From assembly GCF_051106095.1 (NCBI RefSeq), contig NC_135795.1, positions 1,405,501 through 1,469,500 of the forward strand: 64,000 nt of DNA, given 5' to 3'. Origin of the DNA: Pogona vitticeps. Lineage: Eukaryota; Chordata; Lepidosauria; Squamata; Agamidae. Every line of letters starts with the position of its first letter. Within the stretch, counting starts at the first letter, position 1. A program made the position numbers and the translations under genes. Positions 46,201 through 57,020 of the stretch are shown piece after piece. The notes beneath the pieces were generated by a model, which worked only from the letters and a program-made list of their open reading frames with translations, was not told the DNA's origin and searched no databases.

Positions 46201-49200
46201 TGGAGCTAGAAGCGTTTTGCCGAACCAAGTTTGTCTCCATCGTTTTGACGCTTCCATTCTTGCTTCGTTTTCTCTCGAGAGCCGGCGTGGTGGAGCGGAG
46301 AGAGGGTCGGACTACGACTCGGGGGACCCGGGTTCAAATCCCTGTCGCCAGAAATTCACTGGGAAGTGATGTTGGTGAACCACTCACATGCCTCGGAAAT
46401 CTTATTAAAGGGTCTCCAGAAGATGGGGGACCATTTAGCGGCCTGTGACGATGCTTGTTAGCAGCATAACTGTGACTTAACTGGTTTTGCACGGGTCAGC
46501 CTGTTGGGGTAAACTTCCCCAAGTAATTCCAGTCGCAGAGAAGACCTCCTTTTCTTCAAAGGATTCCTCGTCCTCTGATTCTGCACCAGTGGCTGACCTG
46601 AATGAGTCTCCTCCTTCCCTAGAGATGGGTCCAGACTGCTGACTTGTCAGAGACTCCTCCGAGAACAGGTTGTCCTGCTGGGTGCGAAACACGTGTGCGA
46701 CGCCCAAGAGACAAAATTCCTCACGTCCAGAGGAGATGGATTTGGAAAGCCAAGCTCATCCTTTCTCCAGGCGGTCTGACGGGCTCCCTTTAATCATCTG
46801 GATTGATTCACGCGTCCTGGCAAACTAGACTTGCCAATCGCAGGATTATAGCACGGCTGCTTCAAGAGAAAATTGGACCACCCTCTGTCCGATCTGCTTG
46901 GATTGGGATTCCTGCCTTGACCAGGGGGTTGGACTAGATGGCCTTTGAGGTTCCTTCCCACTCCACTGTTCTAGGATTCTGTGTTTCTTCTGCTCCCGGC
47001 CGCTATCTCTGGGGCTTGCCTCTCTTCCCAACACCGCTGGCAAGCTGGGGAAGGGGGGGGGAAGAGCTGCTTAGCCCTCTCCATCAGGTATGAAACGGGG
47101 AGAAGCAGAGCAGTAAAAAAAGCAAGATCGTCTTTATCCAGGGCACTCCATCTTCTGTCTGTGTAGCCGCAGTAGATTGTTTTAAAGAGTTCTGGCTGTT
47201 TCATGTGAATTAGGATGTTTAAAAAAAATGTAGGCTTTCCTTGTTTTCTTTTTCTCCCTTTTTTAAAATGAAACAAGTATTCCCAAGGCAAATGTTTGTC
47301 CTTCATATAAGCAGGAACAACTGTGTCTTTGCAAAAGCCACTACCTTTTGTCTTAGGAATTGTGTGTGTGCTGTCTTGAGCAAAGTTAGCTGCTCCCAAG
47401 TCCCAAGTGAACGGCTCGGATTAACCTGTCGGATGCGCTGGCCTTTGTAGAATATTCAGTCGTGATTCCTGGAGGAAACTGTGGATGGGCCTGTTTTATT
47501 TTCACCATTCATGTGGGTCTTTCTTACTAGCGATTCTGTCTTCCATGGTCGCGAGTGAAATTTGGTGTTGTTGCTGGGTTTTCTTCCAGCTTGCTAGATG
47601 CATTCAGGAGGGTGATGAGCTGCCAGTATGACGGGTTAAGGATGTGTTATTTTTTCCCCCAAAAATGTCTGCTTGGAATTATTCAAGACAATAAACCTGC
47701 AGCGTTCAGCCGAGCCAGCCTGTCTGTTTTATGGGTCCGTTCGTTCATTTCTTATTACACCCAGAGTATTTTAACTTCCAGATATCCTGTGTGGTTGTGG
47801 TGGGTAAAGTGACAAGCTAGGTCTCGAGAGACCTGCATTCAAATCCGTGCTCTGCCCTGGAAATCTACAGATTGGAACTGGTAAAACCACTCCTTAAAAA
47901 CCCTGCTTATCCTATTTTTCCATGTATAAGACTATACTTTTGTGTAAAATCTTTAGATGAAAGATTGAGGGCCGTCTTATACACGGAAGTAAGCTGAGGA
48001 GAGAACAAAAACAAGTGGAGGGGAAAGCAGGGATCAAAGCGATCCTGCAGCGCTTTGATCCCTTTCCCTCTGCACTTGCTAAAGCCCACTTAGATTTCAT
48101 AATTTTGGATTAGAAAAGTGTGTGGGGGGGTGTCTTATACATGGGGTGTCCTATGCACTGGAAAATACGGTACATTGAAAGCCCTTTTCGTGTGGCTAAG
48201 TCTGTTTCACTTGACGGCACATAACCCATTCTAACAATTAAATTTCTATTGCTCTTCTCATGTTTATTGCACAATAAACTGTTTTTTTCCCCCGTGGCGC
48301 TGATTATTTTGTAGGGAGAGGGGTTTTGCAAGAGGTACAGAATGTTTACGAATACTCCAGCTCCTGGTGGGTTGGGGATCATGTGCAACAGGTTGCTGGT
48401 GAAAAGCAGGTATTCCGCAAGAAGAGAGATCAAGGTGCAGTGTCACAGTCCCGTAGAACCTGGGACTGAAAAGCAACCGCGTGGTGTGGGCAGGAGAACT
48501 TTGACAAGTGGAAGGCTGGGGTAAAGTGACATTAGAGACTGTGATCCAGTAGACATGGTAGGGTTTTTTTAAAGGACTATTCTCAGCTCCAAGAGAGGGA
48601 TACAATTATTTTTCATTGGGAGTCCCTAAAATCTCCCTTTTAATCTGACTTTGTGAAAGGATCATCCTTTTATATCCTTTTATTGCAGCACCTTCATCTT
48701 TAGCTTGCATGGAACTGCATGTGCCGGTGTGGAATTATTCAGTGGATGTGTATCTGTACTAAATAATTCCTTTTATAGTTCATTTTTTGCTCTCTCTCTC
48801 TCTTTTTTTTTTAACCACTCTTCTGTGGCCTGCTCTGTTCCATTGCAAACCCTAGCAACGTGGAAGAACTGTGTCGGTTCCCCGGTCTTCCGGTTCGGAA
48901 ACCGTTGACTTACCAGGCCAAGCAGCTCATCGCACGAGAAATTGAACTGGAGAAAATGAGGCGGACAGAAGCCGCGCTTCAGACCCGGAACTCCGTCCAG
49001 GTCAGTCGCTGGGTCGTTGGCCTTGGGCTCGTCGGAGGGTCCGTTGGAGCTGGTGGGTTGAGAATAAACCTAGATTTGCAGGTCGAATGGTTCTCCACCA
49101 ACAAGCCACGTTTAGGGAGAACGAGTCCAGAGCGCCCACTGACGAAAGCAAGCCAGGTTACGTTGCAAGAGGGATAGCAAGGGGGCAGCCACTCAGTTGA

Positions 49201-51123
49201 CCTCCTGGTCCGTGTTGGACACCATGCGGTTGTCCTCAGATAACTCAGCTTCATCCTCTGGAGATGAATTCTTGAGAGCTTTAGGAGTGGGCTTTTTAGA
49301 TTTTTTGGGACTATGGAGCCCATAATTCTCTGGGAGTCATCCCTACCCTCCCCATTGCAAAATTGGAATCTGAAGCATCCAGGCTGATGCAGGAAAGACA
49401 ACATGTAATGGTAGCCAGGCATGTTGTCCCAGTTAGGGTGCTGTTAGCAGCACGGACCAATTACAGGCCTTTTTTGCGCCCTAAATCTTATATATTTCCA
49501 ATAAATGCAGCTCTAGTGAAACGTCTGGACCTCTGGGGTCATCTTAGGGCTGCCAGGCATCTGGAACATAGCGCTCTGCTGCCCTCTGATGGTCACAAGC
49601 ATTTAGTGCCGCTCCGCCGGTGCTGAACTCTTGACACCCGCAGCCTGTTTTCTGTCTCTTTTGGTTCTCCTTCGTGTCCCGAAATGACCTCGAGGTCTTG
49701 ACTAAGGACTCCATGAGTCACAGGCAAATCACCAGCAGAGACACTGGTCCAAATCCCGTTGGCTCCATGTGCATCCAAGAGGAATCATAGAAGCTAATTG
49801 TCGCTAATAAATGGAGTGCCAGACACACCACCAGGCACATGACCGACGTGCCTCCAGCAGCTCACCAATTAACCGCGACAAGCTCTTCCTCTTCTATGAA
49901 CGCAGAAAGCCCGAAGGGGCTGCTAGCTTGTAATCCCTCCTGCTTAGCAATTATCTGGAGCTGCAGAGCATGTCCAGAGATGGTGCTTTCCTTACGACAA
50001 CCCTGTAAGTTGACGACTTATTCTCAGGTGGCACAAGAGTGTCAAACCCAAGACCTTCAATCTGTTGGGTTCTCGTCCACGCGAAAGACATGCTAACAAG
50101 AGAAACGAATTTTAGAATTCGTTCCCTTCTAATTTTCTTCCTCTGGCTTCCGTCAGTGAAAAACGGGACCGCCTCTTTGCTCTCTCCCATGCGCTGGTCT
50201 CTCTCTCTTCCACCAGGCTCCAGAGGCCAGTTCGCTTCCCAAAGGCGGCAATGAGGAGGAAGCGAGCCCTGACCCCACGCCTGTGAAGTCTCGACCACGG
50301 AACCACGAGCAGCGCTTGGACCACATCATGAAGGGGGCCACGTTAGCTGAGAAGGTGAATGGCCGGGCGTAAAAAGAGGGAAGCAAGAGAGAGGGAGGAA
50401 GGAAGGGGAGGGCTTCCTGCTACAGCCTCTTCCCGTCACTGTCTTTTTTTTCCCGCAGCCAGAAACCGATTTCTTTGGGCGTGTAATCACCAAGAAGAAG
50501 GTGTCTCCTGTCGGTAAGTCTTGGGGTTCAGGAGGGGCCTTGGAGCAATGCCGAAATACAGAAACAGTATGGCTTACCTTAGCTTTGCAACGTTTGTGAA
50601 AAAACTATACAAAAAACAATAAGCTTTCTGCGGAATTAGAATTCTCTTATAGGTTTTACAACTTTCTCCAGCCTTAGCATCATGCATGTGGGACACACTT
50701 CTTAGAATTACATTGTGCAGACAGACGGATAGTAATATCAGAGAGAAACCCCCTTTTCTTACAGCTTAAAACTTTTGGGTTTTCGCGGTGGGCACCTGGC
50801 CTCGTTTCCATAGATTTAGAGTGTGTTTAAGCTTGTCAAGTAGCCACTCTGAAAAATTCACTAACGATCAGGATTTGGGTTAGAGTTAGTCTTCTCCTTA
50901 CCCTCGAATTTCCCTGTTCACAATCTGCCGTAATTTTTTCCATCATCCTTTCCTCTCTCTCCTCCCCCTTCCCCCCCCACCAGCCGTCAATCAGTTGCCT
51001 GAAAAAAACATGATAGAAAATCTGATTGGGAAAGCTGTTGGAGAAAGTGACGTTTGGTTCCGGTTCAATGAAGGCGTGTCCAACGCCGTTCGGAGGAATA
51101 TTTACATTAAAGATCTGTTCTAG
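30444..51123 (+). CDS. CHTF18: Chromosome transmission fidelity factor 18, clamp-loader large subunit
   Basis: Large subunit of the alternative RFC clamp loader. With RFC2-5, DSCC1 and CHTF8 it loads PCNA and supports replication and sister-chromatid cohesion in the nucleus. Coding exons: 30444-30543, 31076-31351, 32090-32237, 33207-33408, 33545-33634, 34246-34298, 34756-34906, 35097-35312, 35959-36056, 36443-36566, 36918-37054, 37294-37387, 38362-38460, 39133-39263, 39789-39957, 40263-40487, 40844-40993, 41646-41776, 48856-49000, 50217-50354, 50459-50513, 50984-51123. Phases agree throughout, giving about 1023 residues against 975 in human. Walker [10 protein letters not shown] lies near residue 418, Walker B LVIDEID near 476 and the sensor-1 segment CICND near 527. 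The conserved tail has [15 protein letters not shown]. The exon 4 end is ambiguous (33408, or 33399 with a GC donor; both in frame). Intron 18 (7 kb) is far longer than the rest. Confidence 0.96.
31361..31392. repeat. (CA)n-(CG)n alternating purine-pyrimidine tract
   Basis: CA run passing into a CG run about 10 nt after the CHTF18 exon 2 donor. Sequence of this type can adopt Z-DNA. Confidence 0.9.
31600..31745 (-). repeat. LINE 3' tail with (TATG)n-(TTTA)n
   Basis: Simple repeat followed by TTTATATCCCGCCCATCTGA and CTCTGAGCGGCTAACAAC, the same 3' UTR type as at 11.8 kb. In CHTF18 intron 2. Confidence 0.8.
32585..33175 (-). mobile_element. CR1 LINE, 3' portion
   Basis: Long CR1-like block in CHTF18 intron 3. 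It holds ATAGAATCCTAGAATCATGG, the CCAGTATTTGAAAAGTGCTA segment and the AAGGCTAAACACGCTCCAG segment in reverse orientation. It ends about 30 bp before exon 4. No intact ORF. Confidence 0.85.
33650..33780 (-). repeat. tRNA-derived SINE
   Basis: GGGGAATCGAACTCCCAACC reverse B box preceded by a CATCCAGTCCAGCCC tail. In CHTF18 intron 5. Confidence 0.7.
34910..35052 (-). repeat. LINE 3' tail inserted at the donor of CHTF18 exon 7
   Basis: ATTTCATTTATTCATTTG, then TACCCCACCTTTCTGCCC and GACCCTGAGGTGGCTTA match the tail family. It begins only a few bases past the exon 7 donor. It ends in an A-run at 35033-35051. Confidence 0.65.
35490..35605. repeat. Probable pogo/Tigger-like remnant, second copy
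   Basis: Shares the GATTCACTTAT-type interior and tandem GTATC-CACGG end with the copy at 24.8-25.0 kb. In CHTF18 intron 8. Confidence 0.45.
38113..38340 (+). repeat. tRNA-related SINE, near full length
   Basis: GGGGTGGCACAGTGCTTAAA, CATGGTTCAATCCC, ACTCAGCCTTCCATCCTTCT and TGTAAACCCC blocks in the order of a common squamate SINE. Ends just before CHTF18 exon 13. Confidence 0.8.
39357..39560. repeat. Interspersed repeat with GGTTCG words
   Basis: GTGATGAGCACAAACCTCGG then GGTTCGTGTCGGTTCG resembles a common squamate repeat starting GGGATGAGCACGAACC. In CHTF18 intron 14. Confidence 0.45.
40153..40247. repeat. (TG)n-(TATG)n-(TA)n compound microsatellite
   Basis: Ends 16 bp before CHTF18 exon 16, so it occupies the usual branch-point and polypyrimidine zone. 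Length changes here could affect splicing. Confidence 0.95.
42060..42235 (-). repeat. tRNA-derived SINE
   Basis: ACAGGATTTGAACCCAGGCC reverse B box and CACTGCACCCCATTGGC end. Confidence 0.7.
44411..44701. mobile_element. TIR DNA-transposon derivative (AAATAAGAC family)
   Basis: Left end GTTTCCCTGAAAATAAGAC, right end GTCTTATTTTCGGGGAAA, flanked by TA. Interior repeats ATAAGCCCTAGT. In CHTF18 intron 18. Confidence 0.8.
45364..45561 (+). CDS. Unrecognised small ORF with a strong transmembrane segment inside CHTF18 intron 18
   Basis: A 65-residue frame beginning [10 protein letters not shown] and ending in VGFIKQ then TGA. Residues about 15-36 ([23 protein letters not shown]) form a convincing single membrane helix, followed by a polar tail. 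Third codon positions are mostly G or C, as in the surrounding coding exons. The frame stays open upstream to a Met at 45163 (132 residues). The last codons overlap a good donor (CA then GTGAGT), so this could instead be an exon of a larger spliced gene. It does not fit as a CHTF18 cassette because the phases do not match. An AATAAA lies 2.1 kb downstream at 47690. I do not recognise the protein; it may be a nested gene, an exon, or chance. Confidence 0.4.
   Translation: MFQARCQETLFVTDWGVPLVIALLLLGLIYLFIYLPASLQQSSTEEVVRNMTDRYGYSGVGFIKQ
46275..46440 (+). repeat. tRNA-derived SINE, well preserved
   Basis: AGCCGGCGTGGTGGAGCGGA A-box side and CCCGGGTTCAAATCCCTG B box. Confidence 0.85.
46845..46985 (+). 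repeat. CR1-type LINE 3' end
   Basis: GGGGTTGGACTAGATGGCCT and a TTCTAGGATTCTGTG end, in CHTF18 intron 18. Confidence 0.8.
47690..47695 (+). terminator. Polyadenylation signal inside CHTF18 intron 18
   Basis: AATAAA within AT-rich, UTR-like sequence, 2.1 kb downstream of the small membrane ORF. It could end a nested transcript or an early-terminated CHTF18 form. It may equally be chance. Confidence 0.3.
47795..47900 (+). repeat. tRNA-derived SINE fragment
   Basis: GACCTGCATTCAAATCCGTG B-box region. Confidence 0.6.
47908..48173. mobile_element. TIR DNA-transposon derivative (TATAAGAC family)
   Basis: Left end TATTTTTCCATGTATAAGAC; right end has GTCTTATACATGGGGTGTCC then ACTGGAAAATACGGTA. 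In CHTF18 intron 18. Confidence 0.8.
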
Positions 51124-51240
51124 CGAATGAGAACTTGTGAGCCAACGTGGGAGTTGCGCGTCTGAAATGGCCGGCGTTTGGATACTGTGCAGGAATATTT
51201 TTGCAGGCATCATACTCTGTTTTGTACTGTTAAAAAAAAC

Positions 51241-51246
51241 AATAAA
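51241..51246 (+). terminator. CHTF18: Polyadenylation signal of CHTF18
   Basis: AATAAA 118 nt after the CHTF18 stop codon, preceded by an A-rich run. The only canonical signal close downstream. Confidence 0.8.
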
Positions 51247-51272
51247 TTTGAGGCACACAAAGATTTGTTCTC

Positions 51273-51278
51273 TTTATT
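51273..51278 (-). terminator. GNG13: Candidate polyadenylation signal of GNG13
   Basis: AATAAA on the minus strand, 980 nt below the GNG13 stop. It lies only 27 nt past the plus-strand CHTF18 signal, so the two 3' ends would abut or overlap. I saw no nearer minus-strand AATAAA. Confidence 0.45.
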
Positions 51279-52258
51279 TCCTTTATGAACTGTTGTCTCA
51301 GCCGCTTGGTTGTGGATTGTGTGTGTGTGTATTTTTTTTAGTGCAAAATGGCATACTCTACACGATACAAAAGACGTATTTAAAATAATTGAAAATTCTT
51401 TTATAAAACTCATGTGTTCCTTTACAAGTCCAGAAAAAGAGAAGGAAAGACAGAAACGACAGAAGGTTACAGACCTACAGGAAAAGAGAAACAATGGGGT
51501 TGATAACTACTCAAATGCTGTCTTTTTACAGTTACATAATCCTTTCCTTTCTTGGCGTTGCCATGACTGTACTTTTCGGATCATGTTTCAAACCCACATT
51601 GTGTGCCTCATTCTCTCAAGAATTCCCAAACCATAGACTGGGGCACATTTGTGTATCATAAATTAAGGGCAGCAGTGTGATTGACTGAAGTATTGAACCG
51701 TTGTTTCGAGGGGGGGCATTTGTCAAAGTGCCAGTCAGCCCAGGGACACCTTGTGTGGCATAAATTGGCTCATCCTTTCACTCCCTACCACAGCAAAAAA
51801 TATGGATGGTGGTGGCACCCCCTGAAGGGAAGCCATGAGGATAGTATTGCTGACGACACGTAGGAGAATCTCCGTGGCATCATTACTGCGTCAGAAATGG
51901 AGCCTTCCTTTCATGAGGGAAAAGAGAGACCGGGATTCTAATTCATTCCAATAAACTAGATTTTGCTACAGTTTTAAGACCCAATCAAGAAAATTATGTA
52001 TTTTGTTCTATATTGAAGAGTGAAACATCTCCCGCTTCAACCCAGCGGATGATCTGTGTGCCCCAGATACCAAAAATTTGGGAAACGTCACATTGAGCCA
52101 CTGTATAAAAGCACCCCCGCACTAACAAAAGAGTATAAATGTGAATTTAGCCAAAGCAAAACTCTAACAAAGACTTTCTATGTTCAGCTCTCATGCAACT
52201 TTTGAGTATCTTCAAAGGAAGCCATATTTTTATCCCTCCCGGACGGTGTAGTTGTCGG

Positions 52259-53823
52259 CTACAGGATGGTACATTTTCCTTTTTCCACCCAGGGGTTAGT
52301 CTTCATGAGCTCTGGATTGAGAAATGGATCCTCTGGAATTCCTTCTTCTATCCACTTTAGAAATCTAGAAGGGGAGATAAAAACTAAGAGGCTGTTTCCT
52401 CCACTTAAGATGAGACTAGTGTTGACCCTTGTGCAGCCATGATGTGTTGCTTGTAGAGCCATTTTCCAGAAGAGGGGTGGGGTGACTGTAAGCACCAGCA
52501 CCCCAACCTTGAAGGGCTGCACTGCATATACACACCATCCAAAGCCCAAAATTATTTTAAATAAATTAGTGTTTTTTAATGAGTGAAAGAGCTCTCTCCC
52601 ACCCTCTAGTGGCTAAAATTATTTTTATACTTTATTTTATTTTTTGGTTAAATTAGGGTCTACGAGATGGGCCCCAGCAGCGCTGATAGGGGGGATTTGG
52701 GGGAAATTGGATCTTGGACCTCTGCCTTTAAAGCACATGTTGCTCAATGAAGTCATACGCTTTTCCTTCTACAACTCATGGATGGATAGATGGGTTTATA
52801 TCTTCCCTTTGTCTTTTGGATGCAATGAGAGTCAGGGAGGATGAGCAGAGAATGAGCCTGAACACAGCAATCCCATCCACATAAACATTAGAACGTGGAC
52901 ATCCTTAAGCTCTTGTAGCAAGTGGATTCTGGGCTTTGTGGTCCCAAAATTCACATTTCCAAGCTGTGTGGAAAATCTACTAAGCCCCTTAGCTCCAGTT
53001 CTACAGAATTTATCAGCCAGGTCCCACTCTGTTTATCCAGCAATTTTCTTCTAGTGATGGAAATGGAGCATGGGTTGGATTTAATTTTCCCCTTCCTTCA
53101 CAGCCCCCCTTTCTGCTCCCTAAAAGAGCCCTTGGGAGCAGACTGAGGGGCCATCAGAAATTCCCTCCCCCCCCTTTTTTTTTTGAATGGTTCATAGGGA
53201 CTATAAACATGGATTTGGTTTTGTTTGGCTTTTTTAAATGATAGCCCGAGCAACTCAGCATGCAAAATTCTGTATCTGGATAGTTGTCTGGATAGCTCAG
53301 TGGTTGAGGTCTCTATCTGTGAAGCCAGAGATTGGGAGTTTGATTCCCCCACGGGGCTTCCTGGTGTCAGAGCCAGCCTGGGTGGCCTTGGGCAGGCAAG
53401 AGAGTCCCAGGCCGCCCCCGGAAGAAGGGAATGGTAGACCACTTCTGCATATTCTCTACCTGGAAAATCGTAAAAACTGTTATCATCGTCTCATCCTAGA
53501 ACTGGACAGCTGGAAGGGACCCTCTGGATCGTGGAGTCCAGCCCCGGTCAAGGAGACACAGCGGGGGAATCAAACTCCAAACCACTGAGCTATCGCCGTA
53601 AGTCACAATTGACTTGATGGCACATGATTATTATCATTATGGAATATCTCATGCTCTTGCTGTGTGTAAATAATAGGCGATGGTGCTACTGCCCACAAAG
53701 GAAAATAATTGGAATAACCACTCACTCAGGGATTGTTTTAGAAGACAACTCTCGCTTGTAAGCCAGCTGGTACTTAAGGCTTTCGACCTCTTTTTGCCAC
53801 TGGGGGGCGTCCCATTCATCCAT
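52259..53823 (-). CDS. GNG13: G-protein gamma-13 subunit
   Basis: Gamma subunit of heterotrimeric G proteins; in mammals it acts with gustducin in taste cells and in retina and olfactory neurons. Two coding exons, 53823-53726 and 52364-52259, join in phase 2 to 67 residues, the same length as human GNG13. The start MDEWDAPQWQKEVESLKYQL parallels human MEEWDVPQMKKEVESLKYQL. The second exon carries the DPFLNPELM and NPWVEKGKCTIL segments. The terminal CTIL is a CaaX box ending in Leu, predicting geranylgeranylation and membrane attachment. An acceptor at 53875, 52 nt above the ATG, implies at least one noncoding upstream exon, as in human. The gene lies tail to tail with CHTF18. Confidence 0.96.
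53275..53605. repeat. Two opposed SINE copies in the GNG13 intron
   Basis: Plus copy 53275-53480 (GGATAGCTCAGTGGTTGAGG, GGGAGTTTGATTCCC) followed by a minus copy 53490-53600 (GGGGAATCAAACTCC, ACCACTGAGCTATCGCC). Together they form a loose inverted repeat. Confidence 0.75.
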
Positions 53824-54309
53824 GGAGAACCGGTAGGGTGGTAAGTCCTCGTCAAGGAAGGAAGGTCAACCAAGACTGAAAATCAAATTAGAACGATGAA
53901 TTAAACACCCTTTTTTTTTCTTTACCATGCAGTTCCTCCAAGGGCGATGTATGTGGAAATTCCTCCCGTCATTCCATCCATGCAATGACTTTGATAGATT
54001 CCATTTTTAGCCTGCTTATCTACTTTTCTCTAAAGGAAAAGAAAAACGCACGGGGTGGCTATCGGAGAAGTAAAAACAACTCAAGAGAATTATTGGATGA
54101 CACCAGGAGGGGACTAGCTCGTTTTCTGCTTAACAGCAAAAGGGAAAGGAAATTTGAAGGACCAAAGACCTTTTCAAGCCAGGGGTTCCTGCTGCCTTGG
54201 TCTTTTTATTTTATTTTATGAGGGGCATTTCCCACTGCTACGTAAACAAACTGTGAAACAGACACACTGAAGGTGTCTTCCATGCTTTAGCCAACAAATG
54301 TTGGCCAAA

Positions 54310-54370
54310 TCTACCGTATTTTTCCGTGTATAAGACCACCCCCATGTATAAGACGCCCCCCCCACAGCCC
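54310..54370. repeat. One end of a TATAAGAC-family element
   Basis: TACCGTATTTTTCCGTGTAT then AAGACC and a second ATGTATAAGACGCC. The other end was not found. Confidence 0.6.
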
Positions 54371-56589
54371 AAGACAGATCATTGGGAAGATGTTGACATT
54401 AAAACCAATTAATTTGAAATTAGCTCATCCACAAACGGAAAGGCAAGGCAAATCCATCCATGGAAGGGTCCTATCACCTTGAAACCCTGTCCCGTTAGCC
54501 GTCTCGCCGGCCCGTTCTGCACCGACTGAAGCGTCTGGCTATTTCCCCCGTACACAGATTTTGCCTCCTATCCATTTTTCACAGCCTTCAAATCAGCTGC
54601 ACATCTGGGCTTAGTGGGGGAGGTGCTGCAGCGCACCCACAATTTGCATCGCTCCATCTTTCAGCATTAACGTTTGACTAACAAATCCTTCCAAAGGCTG
54701 CTCGGGCGGGAGCAGCTGTTGTAGGCCTGATAGAAATGGGAGATTTAATCCGGATCCAAAGAGCTGGTTTTGGCAGGGCTTGCTTGCTTTGGATGGCGGA
54801 TTGGAAGCCCAGCAGCCGTGCCATTATTCCTTTTGATCGAAATATATCTTAGAGCACACAGACACACATACACACACAGAGAGAATGTGCATAGCTAAAG
54901 AATCAAAGATCAAACTTGTTTGCTTAGCATTTCCTGTGCAATTCTGCACATGCAGCTGTAAAATCAGATTTTTGTCATTGAGACACATCTCACTTGAGAG
55001 GGGACCAGGTGACTTTACCTGCTGTCCAGGTGTTGCTACCTGTGGGCGACAGGCAACTTCATGGTCCCCGAGCTCCCTCCTTCTACCTCTTTATTGATAC
55101 ATCATCACTAATGCTTCGAAAAGAAGACTACGCTTCAAACACCTTGCAAACAGAGGATTGCACTCTGTAGAAGAGACCACACATGGCTATCCTCTCTTCA
55201 AGGCTGGCCACACGCCCGGCTGGAAGGAACGGGCCTTCCTCAACTGAAAAGCCACAAATTTGGTGGTAAGAAGCTTAAGGGGCCAGCTCAATCATCGGAC
55301 AGGGTGAAACGGCTGCCTCGAGCTGCAGATTTGTGTGGGTCTCCTGGAAGGAGTAGCTGCTGAATTCATACGAACTGTAATTTTTATGCGCAGTGAAGGC
55401 AGATGGCTGATGATCGAAAGCTGATTTTTGGGATGTCGGAGTGTACAGCCGCTTTTGCACAAGACGACAAAGCCAAGCGCAACCCCCCCAAAATATTGTG
55501 AAAAGAAGCTTTTCATTGGCAACCTGCACCAGGAGGAAAAGATTCTGGACGTGTTCAGTTATAGCAGAGAGTGAACAGAAGAAGCTGGAGAAACACCCCA
55601 GATCTCCAGAGCGACTATTTGTACGTTAAAAGGTCTAGGTGGCTCCTGCAGTTTTGAGCCTAACTGCAGCCTAATGTTTTCTCTACCAGAATTAGCTAAT
55701 CCTGATTAATATCTCATCAACGTGTATAGCTAAGGCAGAAAGTCTCAAACTTATTTCTTCATTCTGAGGGGGCAAGGGTTGGTTCCAGATGTTTTGACCT
55801 CAAACACTGACGTTCTGCTTAAACGGTCTTGTTGAGGGAAGGCTCTCCCCTTGGTCAATTGCTTTGTCTCAAAACCCGCCAGGATTAAATCCATTGATGC
55901 AGCCTGGGTTTTTTTTGTGTGTGTGTGTCTGGTTTTGGCACTTTTAATCACTATGCATTATAAACAGGGCCATGTTGTTTTTGCTCATTGTTGATTGATA
56001 AATACGAAACCGTGAAATCTGGAGTGTGCTGCGAAAATTTCACCCTCGGTTCAGAAAGCTCCCTCTTCCATTAGCGCATCCTAAAAGACACCTACGTTTT
56101 GTGTTTTCGGTTTGATTTGTGCAAAATTCGCCTATATTTATTCAAGCGATAAAGCGAAACCTTGCCAAAAATCCAAGTGATGGCCAATCAACTGTTCCAT
56201 GCATTGAGAAGAGTAAGATTTCATTCAAGAAATTAAATTCCTGGAGTCATTGATGGCCAGGCAGACATGGGAAGAAGAAAATTTATTTTTTCTCATTTCA
56301 CAAATTAGGGAGACGAAGGTCAGCTTAGCCACCACAAAAGGGGGGGGGGACACTACACTTTGTCCATACTTCTGTAAAGGACTCTCACAACTTGAAAAGA
56401 AATAGAAAGAAAGCAGAGGAAGCCACATAACAAATAATAAAGGAATAAAAGGATTAATTTGTGCAAAAATGGATTTGCATTTATACACAATTTCATGCAT
56501 ATCTTCCTTAAACAACCCCATTGCCCTCCCATTGTGATTTTCACCTGGCCAGCTAGAAACAACTGTGTGCAGAGTTTCGCAGTAACTGT

Positions 56590-57020
56590 TTATAAATAAC
56601 AAGTGACTTGCAGTTATTCTGTTCTTTAATAACTAAGGTGTAACTAAGAGATTGTAACATAACTAGAGGTAACTTTACTTTGTGATATGACTGCGATGGA
56701 ACTGATCTAACATAGTTAGATCACAAAAGTGGCAAAGTTGAGCCCCAGTTATATTACAGCTGAGCTGTATCTTATTTACACCTTTATTACTGAAAAACAT
56801 AATTCATTCAAAACATTTTTTATAAATACAGGAGAAAGGTGGCTTCGCCAGTTAGTTGTGCTTTCTACCGCACACTAACACCTTGTAGTGATTTGCATTA
56901 AACACGAAACAACTAGTTTAGTTATTTTTTAAAAACAAGAATCAACTTTTTATAAAAAGTGGAATTGTAAAGCCACCAAATTACTTTGGAGCCCTGGACT
57001 AGTAACTGTAACTAATTAAT
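56590..57020. repeat. Degenerate AT-rich repeat with recurrent GTAACT and a perfect palindrome
   Basis: Repeated GTAACT/AGTTAC words. At 56703-56723 TGATCTAAC, ATA, GTTAGATCA forms a perfect 9-bp inverted repeat. Family not identified. Confidence 0.4.

Noticed and set aside
46300-46350. Possible tRNA gene with B box
   Set aside because: The body does not close into a cloverleaf and a SINE tail follows; it is a tRNA-derived SINE.
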